Assembly (NCBI RefSeq): GCF_025698545.1
Contig: NC_068569.1
Coordinates: 13,144,001 to 13,208,000 of the forward strand
From: Gossypium raimondii
Taxonomy: Eukaryota > Streptophyta > Magnoliopsida > Malvales > Malvaceae
Direction: 5' to 3'
Length of the DNA: 64,000 nucleotides
Below the pieces are notes generated by a model. It worked only from the letters and a program-made list of their open reading frames with translations, was not told the DNA's origin and searched no databases. Every line of letters begins with the position of its first letter. The stretch's first letter is position 1. Position numbers and translations under genes: made by a program. Positions 35,085 through 46,307 of the stretch are shown piece by piece.

Positions 35085-38000
35085 AGGATAAACTATAAAA
35101 CTAGTTACTCAACTTATAATAGCCCAATTTTCAGTGGTGTCGGAAACAGTGGTTCAATACCACTAAATTCAAGAAGTGAGCTCGTAAATTTTATTATATA
35201 GTGCTTATGAGTCATTTGTGAATTTAGGAAGGCTTATGAATTAGTGAATTATGCTTTAAAAATATTTGTTAGATTAATTGGTTTGAAAACGAGGTATTGA
35301 GACCTCGATTTTATAAATCGAGCTGTAAATATTTTTATAAATATTTACGGAGTTTCATTAAGGTACTATTAAAGTTTCGTTAAAAATTTTAACGTTTCGA
35401 TAGTTAATTAACTAAAAGGGCTAAATTGAAAAAGTGCAAAACGTGTTAATTAAAGAAATATTGATTAAATTACTTAATTAATGAACAAAGGAGGACTTAA
35501 GGAGCAATTATGCCTAAAATATGAGGCAGCATAAGCAGAAAAGAAAACAAAAAATCATGTGATTAAAGGGAAAAATTGTAAATCTTATGATATTAACTTA
35601 AATAAATTGAATTTTAAACTTTTCTAGGCTATCCTTCTTCAATTTATCAACCAAAATGCCATAGGAGAAGGTTTTAAGCTGGTTTTATTTATTTTACTTC
35701 ATGTAAGTTCAATTCTTTCTTTTCCTTGAAATTTTGTGTTTTAAGACTTTTACAATAAGGTCCAACTATTTATTTCATTAGTTTTTGATTTCATGGATAA
35801 TTTTGAAAGTTACCGTTGATGATTGCTGAATTTTTATGATGAATTCACATGGAATTGAAGCTCTAATTTTGTTATATGATGATTTTATCAAGTAATTTCA
35901 ATAGAAATTGATTTTAGGACTAAATTGTAAAAATATTAAATCTTAGGGTTTTATATTAAATTTTGTTTATCAAAGGCTGTGTAATAGCTTAGAGTATTTA
36001 GATAAAATGTTAATTGAGAAAAATTAGCTTATTTGATGGGCTAATTAGTGATAGACTAAATTGAAAAACTGTACAAGTTGAGATAATTGTGCAATTTCAA
36101 AATTGATGGGTATAAATTGTGAAGTGAATTAGAATTGAAATATATACTGATAAATGAATAATTTTATTTTTAAATCAAGAGCCCATAGATCAATGAGAAA
36201 AAGAGAAATTAGCAGAGTAGTCCTAACTACTACAAACTTACAATTTAGCCCAGGTAAGTTCGTACGGTTAAATTTTAATGTTACATGTTAAATAATATAT
36301 GGTATTTTATATATATTTGTAAAATTTGTTGAAATAAAAGTATTAATAAATTTACGAAATTGAATCAAGTGCTCGAAGTGAATGGAACACAAGATTGAGT
36401 AAAGTCGTTCAGTGTAAAGAGGAATTGACGGTAAATTTCCCAAGTAAATCGGAGTTTAGCATTTGTTGCAAACTCTCATGTTTACTTTCTGCTTAGCTTT
36501 GAGCTTCAGTTAACTCATATGAGCTTCAGATTAACCTTTCTGGATTTCAGTTCAGCTATTTTGAGCTTCAATTTAACCCTAATGGCTTTCAGTTTAGCTC
36601 TTCTGTGTAATACCCCAAAAATTACTACAGTAAGAAAGTAAGATAGTATCCTTGATAAAGTAAAATAAGGAAATAAAGTGACAAAAAGGGAAATTTTGAG
36701 TTATGTCAACATTGGGGAGTATATTATGACATATTAATTCAAGAAAGGATTAAATCACAAAAGTGGGAAAAGTTTTGTTTCCTGAGTAAATTCTTAAAAT
36801 TTAAGGGGTTAAAGTGTAAATATGAAAAAGTTGAAGGACCAATAGTGCAAATATTTTAAGGGTGAAATGATCTAGAAACTAAGGAAATGGATGAATTAGG
36901 ACCAAATTGAATAAGTGAATAATTATAAGGGATTAAATCACAATTTTACCAAATTAAGTGATGACTCAATGATATAATTTTAAAAGATCATAAAGGGCAA
37001 AATGGTCAATTAGAAATAGAGAGAACTCTAGAAGGCAATGATGATATTAGAGATATTTTGATGATATTTTATAATTATTTAATTAGATAAATATTATTTT
37101 ATTAACATTTTAATGAGATATTTTATTATTGTTTTATTAAGTATAAAAGGAAAAAAAGATGAAGAATTTTCATCATCTTTCCATGCACCCACGTGAGAAG
37201 AGAAGAGAAGAAAGAAAATTTCCTTTCTTTACAATTTGGTCCTTTTACTAAAAATTCACCATTTTCACTTGGAAATCAAAAGAATTTCCATAGCTACCAA
37301 GAGAGAAAAATAATAAGGAGACAATGGGGAGCTAGAATATCAAGTTAGATTCAAGAAATAGAAACTGGAGGAGAGAGAAAATCAAGTTAAAGATTGAAAT
37401 CAATAAGACAAGATAAGAACATCAAGATTTCAATTTATTTTGAGTTTGATATTATTGAAAAGTATGAAATTGATGTTAAAATGGAGTTTTATTATATAAT
37501 GTTCTATGATATGAATTTTTGTGAGATAGGGTCAGATTGATTTCGGGTTCCCTTGTTCTGATTTTGAAAAATCATCAAAATTGTAAAAAATAATTAGGGG
37601 TTTAAATAGTTTTAAATTCTTGATGAGTCTATTTTCAAGAAAAACAAACATAAACATCATCTAAACCCCGTACTAAGAGATAATTAATTTTAGTAAGAAA
37701 AGGTCAAAGCTATCAAAAAGTAGAACAGGATAAATTTGAAGATTTTATCGTACTTATTGGCTAAACTATAAATTCTAAAAATTTTATGGTAGAAAGATAT
37801 TTGAGTCTAGTTTCAAAACATCAAGCAAATCTTAATTTAGAATTCTATATCTCTAGATATAAATAATTTATTGACTATGACTCAAGTGGATGACTTTGAT
37901 ATGAACATAAGTAAATAGTAAAATTATAGATAATATACCATATAAGAATGTTATGTACATTAAGGTTGTGGAATGTAGATGAGGAGGAGGAAAATATATG

Positions 38001-38220
38001 AATATTAAACTAGCATGGGTTTTCATTAAAATGGTTAATTTGTATGTTTTGGGCTCGGGGACTAAATTGAATAAAAGTAAAATTTTAAGGGTAATTTTTT
38101 AAAATGGACTAAATTGTAAAAGTAGTAAAAGTTGGGGTAATTATGTAAATTCAAAAAATTGAAGGGTATAAATAGTGAAATGAATTGGGCCCTAAATATA
38201 TGCTAATGAATGAGTAATTT

Positions 38221-40662
38221 TGTAATAGCCCGATTTTTAGAAATGTTGAAAACAAGTGGTACGAGATCACCAAATTCAGAAAATAAGCTCAGAATTTTAT
38301 TATTTAATAATTACAAGTCAAATATGATTTGTAAGAGATTTTTGAATTAGTAACTTGTGTTTTATAAAAATTTATTAAGTTAAGAAATTGAGGAAAAGAG
38401 GTATCGAGACCTCAATGTTATAAATCGAGCCGTAAATATTTTTATAAATATTTACGGAGTGTCAATATGGTAGTGTTAAAGTTTCGTCAGAAAATTTTAA
38501 CGTTTCAGCAATCAATTAATTAAAAAAGACTAAATTGAAAAGATGCAAAACTTGATAAAGTGATTAAATAGCTTAACAATTAAATAAGAAAGGACTAAAA
38601 GAGTAAATGGACCAACTTAAGTGGCAGAGACGGCATACCGTTAAAAAAATCAAAGATTTTTATGTATTTAAGGACAAAATTGGAATTACAATAAAGTTTA
38701 TGTGGCCAAAATTTATTTTAAGGATTTCAAGACCATTTATTCTTGAAATATCGGTGGGAAACAACCATGGAAGAGGGTTTAGAGCTGGTCTTCCATATTT
38801 TAGCTTCAAGTAAGTGTAATTCTTACTTTTTCCTTGAAATTTTTATATTTTTAAACTTTTACAATTAGGTCCAACTTAGTATTCTACTAGTTTCTCATTT
38901 TGTTGAAAGTTTAGGAAGATACCATTGATAATTTTATATGATTTTTGTTATTTTATGATGAAATTGATATGTTAATAGATATTTAAAGGTGTTTTATTAA
39001 AGAATTTTGGATGAAAACATGTTTTGGGATTAAGTTGATAAGTATTGAAATTGTGGAAAAATTCTAAAATTTCATGGAATTCATGGGCTGTTATTGATAT
39101 GTATGAGAATTATTAAGCTTGGATCAAGGATTAAATTGCAATAATTAAAAATTGTACAAAATTAATTATGGGTTAAACTTTATATTTTTAGAATCTTGAA
39201 CGAGTCTATTTTCATGAAAAATAAACGGGAATACCATCTGAATTCTGTACAATGAGATAATCAATTTTTAGTAAAGAGAGGGCAGAACTGTCTAGCAGTG
39301 CAACAGGGGAAATTTTAAAGAATAAACTATACTTATTGGCTAAGTCTTCTGAAATTTTTATGGTGAAAAGATATATGAATCTAGTTTCAGAAAAAATTAA
39401 CGGATTTTAATTTGGAGCTCCATAGCTCCGGAATAAAATGATTTAGTGACTCTAACTCAGATGGGCAGCTTTAAATTTACATATAAGTGAGTAATGAAAT
39501 TATGTATAATGTTATTAAACGTGTTATATACATTAAGGATGTGAAATGGAGAGTAGGAGGAGGACAATAAAATATATGAATGAATTGTGTATAAATGGTT
39601 ATATGCTCGATTATAATCGGTCAGTGGTAAATTGAATGGTAAATACGTACTGGTATTGAAAGAATTATTGCGGTATTGAAAAGCAATTGATCAAATGTTT
39701 AAGAAATTTAGTCTTGGTATATATATGTGTGTGTAGTAATTTTGATATATGGATGTATTTTGGTTGTGGATTGATCATGATGATAAAGGTTAGGTATATT
39801 TGGTCTATTAAGTGACATAATTGAGAAGTATGATAGGTGGGTCATTCTATGTGTGAGATGATGGTAGAATTTGGCTTGGTTAAGTAAGTTAAAACGATGA
39901 TTACATCATTGAGGTTGCACTGATTAATTCGGTTTATGTGATGGAAATGTCAAGTACGTCTGTCTTTGATGCGTGATGATTATTTAATGCCATAAGAATT
40001 TGTTTATTGGTAAGGTTTAAAATGTGTCTATATTTTGTTATATAACTTGTTTTGTAATTTATTTGACAAATGATAAAAATTAACTCGGCTACTATGTGAG
40101 GTGAATTATGATTTGGGTAGCACATCTATATTCTGTAATAATAGATAAAATATATTTATGTCATGGGTGAATGGTTAAACACTTGGGCTAGTATAAAGTG
40201 TATATTTAGTAAGGTTAGTTGGTAATGAAGTAACATGTTTTGGTTTAACATCGAATAGAGAAAATTTGTACTATCTTTGTGGCTAATATTGATAGTTGTA
40301 TGGGAGATGAATGGATAATGTATATGTGACACTTACCTTATGAGATATTGAGTAATTGATATATTACAATAGTTAAATAGGGAAATGTGACGACATGAGA
40401 ATATGTAATGATACGGATCAATTCAGGTACTTGTGATGAATTCAACAAGTAAGTGGAAATTTATAAATTCATACGATGAGGAAGTGAAATATTGTGAGTA
40501 TATTGGGCAACATAAACCCTAATTAGCGAATCAAGAATAATAATTTGAAAGTTTTAGTTTAGATGAAATTTTACAACTCGGTTTAATATGGTTGAAAGTG
40601 TATGTGTTCTGGTAATACCTCGTACCCTATTCTGGCATCGAATACGGGTAAGGGGTGTTACA
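38221..40662 (+). mobile_element. Solo LTR I (2.44 kb), nested in LTR H
   Basis: It starts TGTAATAGCCCGA and ends AAGGGGTGTTACA. The flanks AATTT (38216-38220) and AATTT (40663-40667) are identical. The 3' end has the family motif 'ggtaatacctcgtaccctat'. No coding sequence. Confidence 0.9.
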
Positions 40663-40984
40663 AATTTTATATTTTAGATCAAGATTTCGTAGATACTTGT
40701 GAAAAAGGAAAACAACGGAATAGTCTCTAAACTCCTGCAATTATTACAATTCAATTCAGGTAAGTTCGTATGGTTAAACTTTAATGTTATTTATTAATTG
40801 ATGGATAGTATTATGTATTTATTCATAGTTATTGTTGAAAATAAAATCATTGTTATGAAATTGAATTGAATGTTTGAAAAGAATGGAACGCGGGATTGAG
40901 TACAGTCGTTCTATGCAAAGGAATTGACGACAAATTACCCAAGTAAACTGAGGTTCAACATTTGTTGCGAACTTTCGTGTTTAC

Positions 40985-41230
40985 TTTCCGTTTAGCTCTC
41001 ATGAACTTCAGTTAACTCATATGAGTTTCCGTTTCACCCTAATGGGTTTCTGTTCAGCTCTTTTGAGCTTCAGTTTAACCTTAATGGGTTTCCATTCAGC
41101 TCTTTTGAGCTTCAATTTAACTTTTATGGGTTTTCGTTCAGCTTTTACGAGCTTCCGTTCAGCTTTTACGAGCTTCCGTTCAACCCTTATAGGTTTCTGT
41201 TTAGCACTTATGTGCTTATATGCAAACTTT
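40985..41230 (+). repeat. About 42-bp tandem repeats in LTR H
   Basis: Repeating phrases such as 'atgggtttctgttcagctct' followed by 'tttgagcttcagtttaacc' continue with changes to 'tttacgagcttccgttcagc'. The open frame across 41021-41263 is a product of the repeat. Confidence 0.8.
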
Positions 41231-41985
41231 GAGCTTCTGAATACGATGTACTCATATCCGTAAGTCGTTCCTCAATTCGGTAAGATCTGATAAGTGACAT
41301 ATGAAATTAATGTTTGAAGACTTAATGTTATTATTGGTGTTGATCTGAAATAAGTGTATTCATCGATTAAAGTTGTGATGAGTAATAAATTCAAGTGTGA
41401 TATGTTGATAAAATAAGTTTATCAATGTTGAATGTATATGAAACATGTTCAAGTATGCTAACAAGTGTTTTTGTTGTTGACACTTGACAAGTGCCAAGTT
41501 ACTGGTTAAATGGTAATATGTTTATTGTATGATACGTTGAAAGGGTAAATGCTCAAATGAAAATATACTTGTGCCCATGAAAGAATGGTAAGTTTTAAGT
41601 TATGCAATTTCTTATAAAATGAGTTATCGTGTGATTAATTCAAAAAATGTCTATGTTTAAATGCACTAGCTTGTATCTATGGTTGAATGATATGCTTATG
41701 ACTGGTGTCTTATGCATATGGAATAAGTGTGGAAAGTAAAGAAACGCAAATGAAAATAAAGAAATTTTGGAAGAGTTAAAGTTGTTTAAAATTCTACTAT
41801 GCTAAGAATATTATGTATAAGTGATATTGTAGATTTATTCACTTAGTGAGTTGTTAAATATAACTTCATGAGTATTGTGGTACCAATATTAGATTATTCT
41901 TGATAAGTATAAATTTCATATTTGAAAAGGAAGTATTATGATTAAAGTTTATACGAGCTTACTAAGCATTCATTGCTTATGTTTT

Positions 41986-42754
41986 TAGGGGTATGCATTC
42001 GGTTAACCGACCCGAAATAGTTATAACCGAATTAACCGAACTTCCAAAATTTTTAACCGTTAACCGAACCGAAATTTTTTTAAAAAAAATTAACCGAACC
42101 GAAATTTTTTCGGTTAATTAGGTCGGTTAACCGAATTAACCGAAAATTGTATGGTTTTTATTTTTGGTTAAAAATTAACCGAATTGACCGAATTACTCGA
42201 ATTACCAGAATTAAATCACTACATAATTAAAAACATTACATAAGTCTTTGAATCACTACATAATTAAAAATATTACATAATTCTTGAAATTAACACACAA
42301 TTGAAATGTAAGTATTTAATATTCTCCATTTATATTCATTTCTTCTCTCCAAAAAATCTCCATTTGCATTAAACATAAAAAAAAACATCTATAATTGGGT
42401 AGATACTTAGAATTAGACTTTAGTTTTATTTTTATCGGGTTGGTAATTGGGCAGACTTTAGTTTTAGTTTTATTGGGTTGGGTAATTGGATAGACTTTAG
42501 TTTTAGTTTTAGTTTTAGTTTTAGTTTTATTGGGTTGGGTAATTGGGTTGGGTTGGATAATTTTATTTATTAATTTTTTTGGTTAACCGAAAAAATTTGG
42601 TTAACCGACCGGTTTCGAACCAAATTAACCGTTAACCAAAAAATTATAAAAATTAACCGACCCCTGACCGAAAAATTCGATTAACTAACTGATTAAACGA
42701 ATTCGGTCGGTTAACCGAATTTTTTCGATTTTACCCGAATTATGCACACCCCTA
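41986..42754. mobile_element. hAT-type nonautonomous element, copy 2 (769 bp), in LTR H
   Basis: It is closely similar to 24310-25086 and in the same orientation. It starts TAGGGGTATGCAT and ends ATGCACACCCCTA. The 8-bp flanks are TATGTTTT (41978-41985) and TATGTATT (42755-42762), one mismatch. Confidence 0.85.
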
Positions 42755-43039
42755 TATGTATTTGTTTTCTTCTACTTTTTAGATTATCAGAAGCTCGATT
42801 GGGTTGGAAACTTGTCGGAGATATATCACACTATCCATCGGTTCTATCGGTATTTTTGAATGTTTCGATTTTGGTTATAATGGCATGCATAGGTATTTTG
42901 TTTAATGGTGGCTTATATATAGTGTGTTGAGTTTAGCCATTTATTTTGGCTTATGAATGTCTAACTATAGCTTGTTGATATATGTAATGTTGATTGTAGA
43001 TAGACAGAAAATTGGGTAAGAAATATGGCTTGTAAAATG

Positions 43040-43350
43040 ACCTATTTTCATCCACACGGGCAGAGACACAGTCGTGTGTGTCAACCGTGTGTGACACACG
43101 GCCAGGTGACACGGTTGTGTGTCCCCTGTATCTTAAATTTGCACAAAACAGAATGCTCACACGGCCTAGCACACGAGCGTGTGACTTGGCCGTGTGACCC
43201 AAGTCAGTATACTCACATGTTCACGAACACGGGCTGAAACACGGCCGTGTGTCCCTATTTTGAATACCTATACAGCTTGAGACACAGGCGTGCCTCCAAA
43301 CCGTGTAAGTTACACGGCATGACCACACGGCCGTGTAACCCTTACAGTGT
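43040..43350. repeat. CACACGGCCGTGTG-type palindrome cluster (LTR H)
   Basis: Dense copies of 'acacggccgtgtg', 'cacacgagcgtgtg' and variants, as in LTR E and LTR J. Confidence 0.85.
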
Positions 43351-44339
43351 TGGAAACTTTAAATATTTTCGAAATTTTTTTTGAATTTTTGACTTAGTCC
43401 CTATGTGTTTCTAATGCGTAAATTTTGGCCTCGAGGGCTCGTTTAAGGGACAATATGTACAATTTTGATTGGTTTCAAATATGAATACTAGATGAAATGA
43501 AATGTTTGATAATTAATTTGTAAACTTCGGTAATGCTCCGTAACCTTATTCTGGCGACGGATTCGGGTTAAGGGCGTTACATTTTGAGCTTCAGATTAAC
43601 CCTTATGGGTTTCCATTCAGCTCTTATGAGTTTCCATTCAACCCTTACGGGTTTTCGTTTAGCACTTATGTGCTTCTGTGGAGTCTTCGGGCTTCTGTTT
43701 ACGATGTACTCAAATTCGTAAGACGTTCTCTGGTTTGATAAGGATTGGTAAGTGCTACATGAAATTAATGTGGAAAAATTTAAGTTATTATTGATATTGA
43801 GCTCAAATAAATGAATTCATCAATTGAGTTGTGATTGGCAGGAAATGTTTATGAAATGATTTACCTAAATGAATTATTATAGTATGTTTGGTAAGATTTA
43901 TGTTAAAGCCAACGAACTTACTAAGCTTCATTAAGCTTACCTGTGTCGTTTAATGTTCTTTATAGATTTTCAAGAAGTTCATATGATCGGATCAACACGT
44001 CGGGTCACACTATCCAGTTACTCCGGTAGATTTGTTATACATTTTATGGTTTATATGGCATGTCTAAGGCTAGATTAGAAAATAGCTAAATTTGAAGTAT
44101 GGTTGTGAATTATAAATATATGTTTGTATGCATGTGTTTAGTAGTAGAATTTGGTAAATCAATGAATGGAGTTATTTTGGTAGGTTTAAGTAATTGAGTT
44201 TTGTGTTGATATGTTATGTTTAAAACATGATTTTTGGTTTGTGTTGAATGTTTGATTGGGGTTATTTAATGTATTAAAATGTTGTGTATAGGTTGATATC
44301 AAAAAGGGTGAGAAAGGTGGCCTTAAAATGGCCTATTTT

Positions 44340-44700
44340 TGTCCACACGGGTAGAGACACGAGCGTGTGTCTCATTCGTGTGTGACACATGGCCTGGCAC
44401 ATGGGCGTGTAGTCTGGCCGTGTGTCCCTTGCACCTTGAATTTTAAAATAGAATACCCAGGTTTTTACACATAGCCTAGCACACGGGTGTGTGGCTTGGC
44501 TGTGTGACCCCTGCACCCTTCACACGGCCTACCACACGGGCGTGTGGATGGCCATGTGACCCAAGTCAAAGAGTTACACATGTAAAGACACGGGCTGGAA
44601 CGTGGTCGTGTGCCTTATATCGAATTCCTACATGGCCTAAGACACAAGCGTGTCACCTAGCCGTGTGAGCCACACGGCCGGCCACATAGGCGTGTGTCCC
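44340..44700. repeat. CACACGGCCGTGTG-type palindrome cluster (LTR J)
   Basis: Copies of 'cacacgggcgtgtgg', 'acacgagcgtgtg', 'cacacggccggccacat' and variants across about 360 bp. Confidence 0.85.
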
Positions 44701-45580
44701 CTATTCCTAAGAAAATTATTGAGATTTAGGGAAAAATTCCCTGAGTATCTGGCTTAGTCTCAATTCACTTCTAAAGAGTATATTTGGCCTCGAGGGCCAA
44801 TCTAAGAGACAATATGAGTGTTATATGATTAATTCTTGATATGAATAATAAAGGTTGTAAAATGTCCGTAATTAATCTGTAAAGTCTGGTAATGCTTCGT
44901 AACCCTATTCCGGCGACGGATAATTGTTAGGGGTGTTACACAACTATTAGATTATTTCTATTTTGGTCACCAAGTTCAAAAAAATTTATTTTAGTCACTA
45001 ATGTTATCGAAATTTAATATTTTGATCACTCCTCCTCAAATCACTTATGGTGACCTTTTTATTAGCATAATAACAAATTTAGCCTTTCAATGTTTACATA
45101 ATCTATCAATTTAGTCCTAATTTGAAAGAATTCAACAAATTTAACCCTGAACAAGTTTTTTTCTTTTTAAAATTTTTAAGAATCAAGACAAAATTGACAA
45201 AATGTGTAAAGCTAAGGGCAAAATTTGTTGGTTTCTTTAGACTTATGACTAAATTGATAGAATTTGTAAACATTAAAGGGCTAAATTTGTTATTATGCTT
45301 GATAAAAAATCCAATGATAGTCATTTAATGGGTAGTGACTAAAATATTAAATTTTAATAATATTAATGACTAAAATAAAAATTTTAAACTTAAGTGACAA
45401 ACAAAAATATATTAATAGTTGGGTGACTATTTTATAGTTTACCCATTTAATATTTCCTACTAAATATAAAATTATATTTTCCATCTAAAAACATTAATGT
45501 TTCCTCTTTCTAATATTATTGCCATATGGAAATCTTAAAGAGTACAAACTCTTTTTACCTGTCGGCACTAATTAGAAAAT

Positions 45581-45590
45581 GCCACGTGTC
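45581..45590 (+). promoter_or_regulatory. G-box/ABRE-like element
   Basis: GCCACGTGTC contains a CACGTG core and the ABRE-type ACGTGTC. It lies about 270 bp upstream of the start codon at 45858. The role is inferred from the motif only. Confidence 0.4.
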
Positions 45591-45857
45591 GACAAAAAGA
45601 CGAGCAGATTATTTTCATGTCTCAAAGCGGGTCCCGCCAGATCTTATCTTGGGTAAAAACCCAGCTCTGCAGAATCTTTAAAAAAACAAACCCAACGAAA
45701 TCACCTTAAAGCTAACGAAAAATCCTTTCTTCCTCTTCCTTTTTTTCTTCATAAGATGAGCTTGGGGTTAGGGTTTTAATTTAACTACAACCATGCCTGT
45801 TTTGCCTGACAATTAATAACCGTAGATCGAATTTAGAAGGAAAAAAACCCCAAAAAA

Positions 45858-46307
45858 ATGTCGATGACCACATCATCATCGTCAGCCTTCAAGCTGATCT
45901 GTCTCCTCCACTCGGCGGTCGCCTTATCAAGCGGCGCGCTCATGATGTTCGACATGAAGGGAATCTACACCTTCACCCACGGGATCGAGACCGCCACGAA
46001 ACTCCTGGGCTCCTCCCCGCACGATCAGCTGTTGATCCGGACATCCGATTCTTTCTCGGGTTTGCTCCTGTTCGCGATTGGGTTCTTGTTGTTCATGGTC
46101 TCTTTTGTGAAAGACAAAAGCTTTCAATCCTTCTTTGCCAAAGGCTGCACGGTCTTGCATGTTATCGTGGCCATGTGGAGGTTCTGGTTCGAGAGAAGAG
46201 TGGAGGATTTGGCTTGGGATTGGCTTAGACAAACTGTTGGCGACATTTTATTGGGTCTCTCTTGGGTTTTCTTTTTGGTTTACTCTTGGAGAGAAAAGTA
46301 TGATTAG
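45858..46307 (+). CDS. Small plant membrane protein, 149 aa, function unknown
   Basis: A single exon with start context 'aaaaaaATGTCG' and stop TAG. About four hydrophobic segments are visible: FKLICLLHSAVALSSGALMM (about residues 11-30), LLLFAIGFLLFMVSFV (about 69-84), GCTVLHVIVAMWRFWF (about 95-110) and VGDILLGLSWVFFLVYSW (about 127-144). The C-terminus is REKYD. GC content and codon use are clearly higher than in the surrounding repeats, fitting a maintained gene. It resembles a small uncharacterised plant membrane family annotated only by a DUF; I am not sure of its number. No catalytic motif or signal peptide separable from the first membrane segment is seen. Confidence 0.82.
   Translation: MSMTTSSSSAFKLICLLHSAVALSSGALMMFDMKGIYTFTHGIETATKLLGSSPHDQLLIRTSDSFSGLLLFAIGFLLFMVSFVKDKSFQSFFAKGCTVLHVIVAMWRFWFERRVEDLAWDWLRQTVGDILLGLSWVFFLVYSWREKYD

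Larger units (their letters stand above)
36606..43581 (+). mobile_element. LTR H, nested in LTR J
   Basis: It starts TGTAATACCCC and ends GGGCGTTACA. The flanks are TTCTG (36601-36605) and TTTTG (43582-43586), one mismatch. Without LTR I and the hAT-type element it is about 3.75 kb, longer than its relatives. It shares with J the repeated 'gagcttcagtttaaccc' region and the CACGGCCGTG palindromes. Confidence 0.8.
35115..44940 (+). mobile_element. Solo LTR J (about 2.85 kb after removing nested DNA)
   Basis: It starts TATAATAGCCC (TG changed to TA) and ends GGGGTGTTACA. The 5-bp repeat CAACT flanks it at 35110-35114 and 44941-44945. Its own sequence is 35115-36605 plus 43587-44940. LTR H is inserted in it. 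No gag or pol is present. Confidence 0.88.
35085..45444. mobile_element. Small inverted-repeat element (MITE-like) split by LTR J
   Basis: The left piece (35085-35114) reads 'gataaactataaaactagttactcaact' and the right piece runs 44941-45444. After removing LTR J the element is about 530 bp. Its left arm (44941-45030) aligns with the reverse complement of 45331-45423 over about 90 bp ('caactatta', then 'ttttagtcactaat' and 'aaatttaatatttt' blocks), and both ends read 'aaactataaaa'. The target duplication of this element was not resolved, so the superfamily (possibly Mutator-like) is uncertain. Confidence 0.7.

Noticed and set aside
41021-41263. Repetitive 80-codon plus-strand frame
   Set aside because: It follows the 42-bp tandem repeats of LTR H and has no recognisable protein.
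43025-43237. His/Cys-rich frames in both orientations (also 24030-24233 and 44274-44516)
   Set aside because: The Cys/His content comes from CACACGGCCGTGTG repeats in LTRs, not from a zinc-binding protein.
45122-45328. Open frames on both strands in the middle of the inverted-repeat element
   Set aside because: Low-complexity AT-rich translation with no family likeness.
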